The notes under the pieces were generated by a model. It searched no databases. It was not told where the DNA came from and was given only the letters and a program-made list of their open reading frames with translations. A stretch of DNA of 64,000 nt. It comes from an uncultured Paenibacillus sp. (GTDB lineage Bacteria; Bacillota; Bacilli; Paenibacillales; Paenibacillaceae). The translations under genes and the position numbers were made by a program. Location of the stretch: positions 62,001 through 126,000 of the forward strand of contig CALAWP010000079.1 in the NCBI GenBank assembly GCA_937895345.1, written 5' to 3'. Shown piece by piece: positions 61,293-64,000 of this stretch; positions within the stretch are counted from its first letter, which is position 1, and every line of letters starts with the position of its first letter.

Positions 61293-62800
61293 AAGATGCC
61301 TCCCTCCAAGCGCGGATGCGAAGCCCGCTGCAGCAGCTGCTCCTGATCCGCTTCTCCATGCGCAAACTCATGCACGATCTCGCCCTTGTACAATACCAGG
61401 ATGCGGTCGCTTAATCCGATAACTTCCGGCATTTCAGAAGAAATGAGCAGGATGCTCAGCCCCTCCCGGGCCAGCCGGTGAATGATGTTGTAGATTTCCG
61501 CTTTGGCGCCGACATCGACTCCTCGGGTCGGCTCTTCCAGAATGAGGATTTCCGGCTTGGACGCCAGCCATTTGCCAATGACGACCTTTTGCTGGTTGCC
61601 GCCGCTCAGAAAGTCGACGCTTTGCTCGTCGCTGGGCGCTTTAATGCGAAGCTTCTCCATATACTCCTCGCTCATCCGCCGAATGCGCCCCCGGTCCAGC
61701 ACCAGCCCCTTTGAAAGCTGGGGCAGCATCGGAAGCGACAAATTTTGCCGAATCGACATCGGTTTAATAATGCCCTGGCGGTGACGGTCCGGCGGAACGT
61801 AAGCGATCTTCCTGGCTTTGGCGTCGCCGGGGCTGTTGATGCGCGCAGCCTTGCCGTTAATCAATATGTCGCCCGTTCCCCGCTTCAGTCCGAACAGCCG
61901 CTCGGCCACCGTATGAGATCCGGAACCCGGAACGCCGAACAAACCTAAGATTTCTCCCTTGCGCAGTTCAAAGGAGACGGCGTGGGCGGAATCAAGCGAC
62001 AACCGGTCGACCTTCAGCACCGTCTCTTCGCCCGGCTCCTGATCCCGCACCGGGTACAGCCGATGAACTTCCTTGCCGACCATCATTTGAATAAGGCTTT
62101 GCTCGGTAACGTCCTCGATGCTTCGCGTGTCGATCTTGACGCCGTCCCGAAGCACCGTTACCTTGTCGGCAATCTCGAAAATTTCCTTCATCCGGTGGGA
62201 GACATACACGATGGCAACGCCTTGCGCGCGGAGCCGATTCACCACGTCGAACATCTTCTTTACTTCATTTTCCGGCAGGGCCGCCGACGGCTCGTCCATG
62301 ATGAGCACATCCGCCTGAAAGGACAACGCCTTGGCGATCTCGACAACTTGCTGGCTGTGGACCCCGAGATGCCGCACCTCCCTGCGGACGTCGATCTCGC
62401 CCCCGCCGATCGAATCGACCAGCCGCTGCGCCTCGTTGTACAGCTTGGACCATTGGATGCGCCCGAACCGGCCGACCATTTCCGGGCGGTCGATAAATAT
62501 ATTTTCCGCCGCGGACAAGTTGGTAAATAGATTGAACTCCTGGTGGATGATCGACACCCCTTGGCGCTGGGCATCCAACGGGCTGCGGAAGGACGTTTCC
62601 TTGCCCTTCAGCCTGATCGTCCCTTGCGTCGGCGCATATACGCCGGATAAAATCTTCATCAATGTAGATTTGCCCGCTCCGTTTTCTCCCATGAGCGCAT
62701 GCACTTCGCCCGGAAACAGCTCGAAGTTTACGCCGGACAACGCTTTAACTCCCGGGAACTCCTTGCTGATGCCTTCCATGGTCAATACCGGCTGACTCAT
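61289..62800 (-). CDS. Sugar ABC transporter ATP-binding protein (RbsA/MglA-type, two ATPase domains)
   Basis: A 503-residue double ATPase of the CUT2 group. First half: Walker A MGENGAGKSTLMKIL, signature LGVHSQQVVEIAKAL and Walker B LIMDEPSAAL. Second half: GVPGSGSHTVAE (degenerate Walker A), FLSGGNQQKVVIGKWL and LILEEPTRGVDVG. Typical for ribose, galactose or AI-2 import. ATG has GAGGAGG 8 nt upstream. The 155-nt gap before it holds only a hairpin (62894-62927). Confidence 0.88.
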   Translation of the reverse strand: MSQPVLTMEGISKEFPGVKALSGVNFELFPGEVHALMGENGAGKSTLMKILSGVYAPTQGTIRLKGKETSFRSPLDAQRQGVSIIHQEFNLFTNLSAAENIFIDRPEMVGRFGRIQWSKLYNEAQRLVDSIGGGEIDVRREVRHLGVHSQQVVEIAKALSFQADVLIMDEPSAALPENEVKKMFDVVNRLRAQGVAIVYVSHRMKEIFEIADKVTVLRDGVKIDTRSIEDVTEQSLIQMMVGKEVHRLYPVRDQEPGEETVLKVDRLSLDSAHAVSFELRKGEILGLFGVPGSGSHTVAERLFGLKRGTGDILINGKAARINSPGDAKARKIAYVPPDRHRQGIIKPMSIRQNLSLPMLPQLSKGLVLDRGRIRRMSEEYMEKLRIKAPSDEQSVDFLSGGNQQKVVIGKWLASKPEILILEEPTRGVDVGAKAEIYNIIHRLAREGLSILLISSEMPEVIGLSDRILVLYKGEIVHEFAHGEADQEQLLQRASHPRLEGGIL

Positions 62801-62893
62801 ACGTAGGACCTCCTCTTCATCGTGTCGTTCAGAGCTTACTTCCAGGCATACTTTAACAAGACTAAGCGTTAATACGTCAAAGTCCAGGGGTGC

Positions 62894-62927
62894 GGAAATG
62901 CCTTTCGCCGAAAGAATTTCCGCTGCC
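62894..62927. other. Hairpin between rbsK and the ABC ATPase gene
   Basis: GCGGAAAT and ATTTCCGC enclose TTTC/GAAA pairing. No T-tract, so it may process or stabilise the operon mRNA rather than stop it. Confidence 0.5.
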
Positions 62928-62955
62928 TTCTATTCCCTTTCGCCCAAGCGATATT

Positions 62956-63873
62956 TTACGGAGCCGCCCTCTCCAGAAACGCCTTGACCTGCGGCTCATG
63001 CGGTATCGAGCTTTGAGCTCCGGCGGCAGAGACGGCAAGCGCCGCCGCGGCCGCGGCATAGCGCAAGCTTTCCTTAAGCTCCGTTCCTGCCGCGAATTTC
63101 GCGGCGAACGCCCCGATGAAGGTATCCCCCGCCGCCGTCGTGTCGACGGCCTCGACGGCAAAGGCGGGCATTTCGACTTGAACGCCGACTTGGTCCATAT
63201 AAATCGCCCCCGCGCTTCCCAAGGTCATGATGAGACGGGGAATCCCCTCTTCCAGCAACCGTCCGCCCGCCCTGCGGGCCCCTCCGAGCCCGCCGATTGC
63301 GACGCCGCTCAGCACTTCCGCCTCGACCTCGTTCAAGATCAAAAACGCGGCCTTGCGCAGCCCGGAGCGGTCGAACCCGTCGATCGGAGCCGGGTTTAGG
63401 CATACAGGCACCTTCGCCTCGGCAGCCTTGTCCAGCACCTTTCGAGTGGCCGCGGGGGAAATCTCGTTTTGCAGCAGGATCAAATCGTAACCGGAAAGCT
63501 CCAGCGCATCCGCATCGTCTTCGCCGTACTCTTCATTGGCGCCGGCGGATAAAATAATGTTGTTCTCGCCGCTCCGGTCGATCGTAATAAGCGCGATCCC
63601 CGTCATGGCCGGCTTTTCCTTCACGAAGGCCAAATCGATCCGATCCTCCGCCAACTTCTTGCGGATATTTAGGCCAAAGGCATCCGAACCGAGGCCTCCC
63701 GCCATCGCGACCGACGCGCCGGAACGAGCGGCGGCCACCGCCTGATTCGCCCCTTTGCCTCCGATATGGAAACGGCTTCCTTTTCCTTGAATCGTCTCGC
63801 CTGGAACGGGATGACGCTCTACCTGCGTGACAATGTCCATGTTCATGCTGCCCACCACCAAAATGCTCGCCAT
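62956..63873 (-). CDS. rbsK: Ribokinase-family sugar kinase
   Basis: A 305-residue PfkB-family kinase. N-terminal VVGSMNMDIV and substrate motif IGGKGANQAVAAARSGA; the catalytic-base signature is DTTAAGDTFIGAFAAKF (Asp of GD). Phosphorylates ribose or a related sugar at the 5-position; the exact sugar follows the transporter, which is unsettled. ATG at 63873 has GGGGGAG 5 nt upstream, 23 nt after the regulator stop. Confidence 0.88.
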   Translation of the reverse strand: MASILVVGSMNMDIVTQVERHPVPGETIQGKGSRFHIGGKGANQAVAAARSGASVAMAGGLGSDAFGLNIRKKLAEDRIDLAFVKEKPAMTGIALITIDRSGENNIILSAGANEEYGEDDADALELSGYDLILLQNEISPAATRKVLDKAAEAKVPVCLNPAPIDGFDRSGLRKAAFLILNEVEAEVLSGVAIGGLGGARRAGGRLLEEGIPRLIMTLGSAGAIYMDQVGVQVEMPAFAVEAVDTTAAGDTFIGAFAAKFAAGTELKESLRYAAAAAALAVSAAGAQSSIPHEPQVKAFLERAAP

Positions 63874-63896
63874 CGTTCTCCCCCGTTCACCGATTC

Positions 63897-64000
63897 AAAT
63901 TTTTGACGGAACCGCGTTTGATCAATTCTACGTCCAGCACTACTTTTTTCAGCTTGGTCTGCTCCGCGGGCGCTCCCCTGATTTTCTGAATGAGCATCTC
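63897..64000 (-). CDS. LacI-family regulator, C-terminal end only
   Basis: Only 34 codons are inside the window. They read EMLIQKIRGAPAEQTKLKKV, then VVLDVELIKRGSVKNLNR-stop, typical of the C-terminus of LacI/RbsR repressors (VELIKRGSV). It precedes rbsK in the operon, so it is the likely repressor. Confidence 0.75.

Overview
The window looks like a chromosomal segment of a spore-forming, moderately high-GC member of the Paenibacillaceae (Paenibacillus or Cohnella type). The evidence is strong AGGAGG-type ribosome sites, consensus sigma-A promoters, a T-box leader ahead of asd, a SleB-type wall hydrolase carrying a copper-amine-oxidase-like stalk domain, an SLH-domain lipoprotein, an AraL/AraM (glycerol-1-phosphate dehydrogenase) pair, and many AraC, DeoR, Lrp, HxlR and Rrf2 regulators. 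I saw no tRNA, rRNA, insertion sequence, prophage or CRISPR array. Gene names are by recognition of motifs and context only.

Layout. 1-7230: a truncated beta-helix exoprotein, a SleB-like hydrolase, a frameshifted aminoglycoside-phosphotransferase-family gene, a SEC-C protein, an MBL-fold hydrolase, a 51-bp tandem array and a Nudix hydrolase. 7230-11325: a five-gene linearmycin-resistance-like operon (ATPase, two ABC-2 permeases, histidine kinase, response regulator). 11580-15311: MFS pump, two DinB-fold proteins, a stress-type SDR. 15622-19697: lacZ and a divergent AraC regulator. 19906-21518: a 52-bp tandem array, then a divergent FMN reductase/HxlR pair with twin operators. 21668-30622: T-box/asd, ThuA with a divergent AraC regulator, a QorB-like reductase downstream of an Rrf2 regulator with a 38-bp perfect palindrome, DeoR, AraM and AraL-like HAD, and a lipoprotein.

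31338-44113 is one long minus-strand Tad/Flp pilus locus: prepilin peptidase, CpaB, CpaE/TadZ, TadA, TadB, TadC, Flp pilin, TadE, then 1.4 kb of 51-bp repeats (28 units in exact register, alternating as 14 dimers), then a collagen-like membrane protein, a small membrane protein, a TadG-like protein, an SLH lipoprotein and a VOC protein.

44658-53937 holds an oxidoreductase, an ECF sigma factor with a DUF4179 anti-sigma-like partner in AT-richer DNA, and a cntABCDFE-type opine-metallophore uptake/export operon. That operon has a consensus promoter and a hybrid Zur/Fur operator, but no cntKLM biosynthesis genes beside it. 54330-64000 holds a duplicated-domain lipoprotein and a long sugar-type operon: LacI regulator (partial), ribokinase, ABC ATPase, two permeases, LsrB/RhaS-like binding protein, ureidoglycolate-lyase-like protein, M20 peptidase and a GATase1-like protein.

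The most unusual content is the set of hairpin-bearing tandem arrays (periods 51, 51/102, 52 and about 43 bp) between genes. Two of them, 30 kb apart, share one repeat core. Long open frames inside these arrays are by-products of a period divisible by three and are not annotated as genes.
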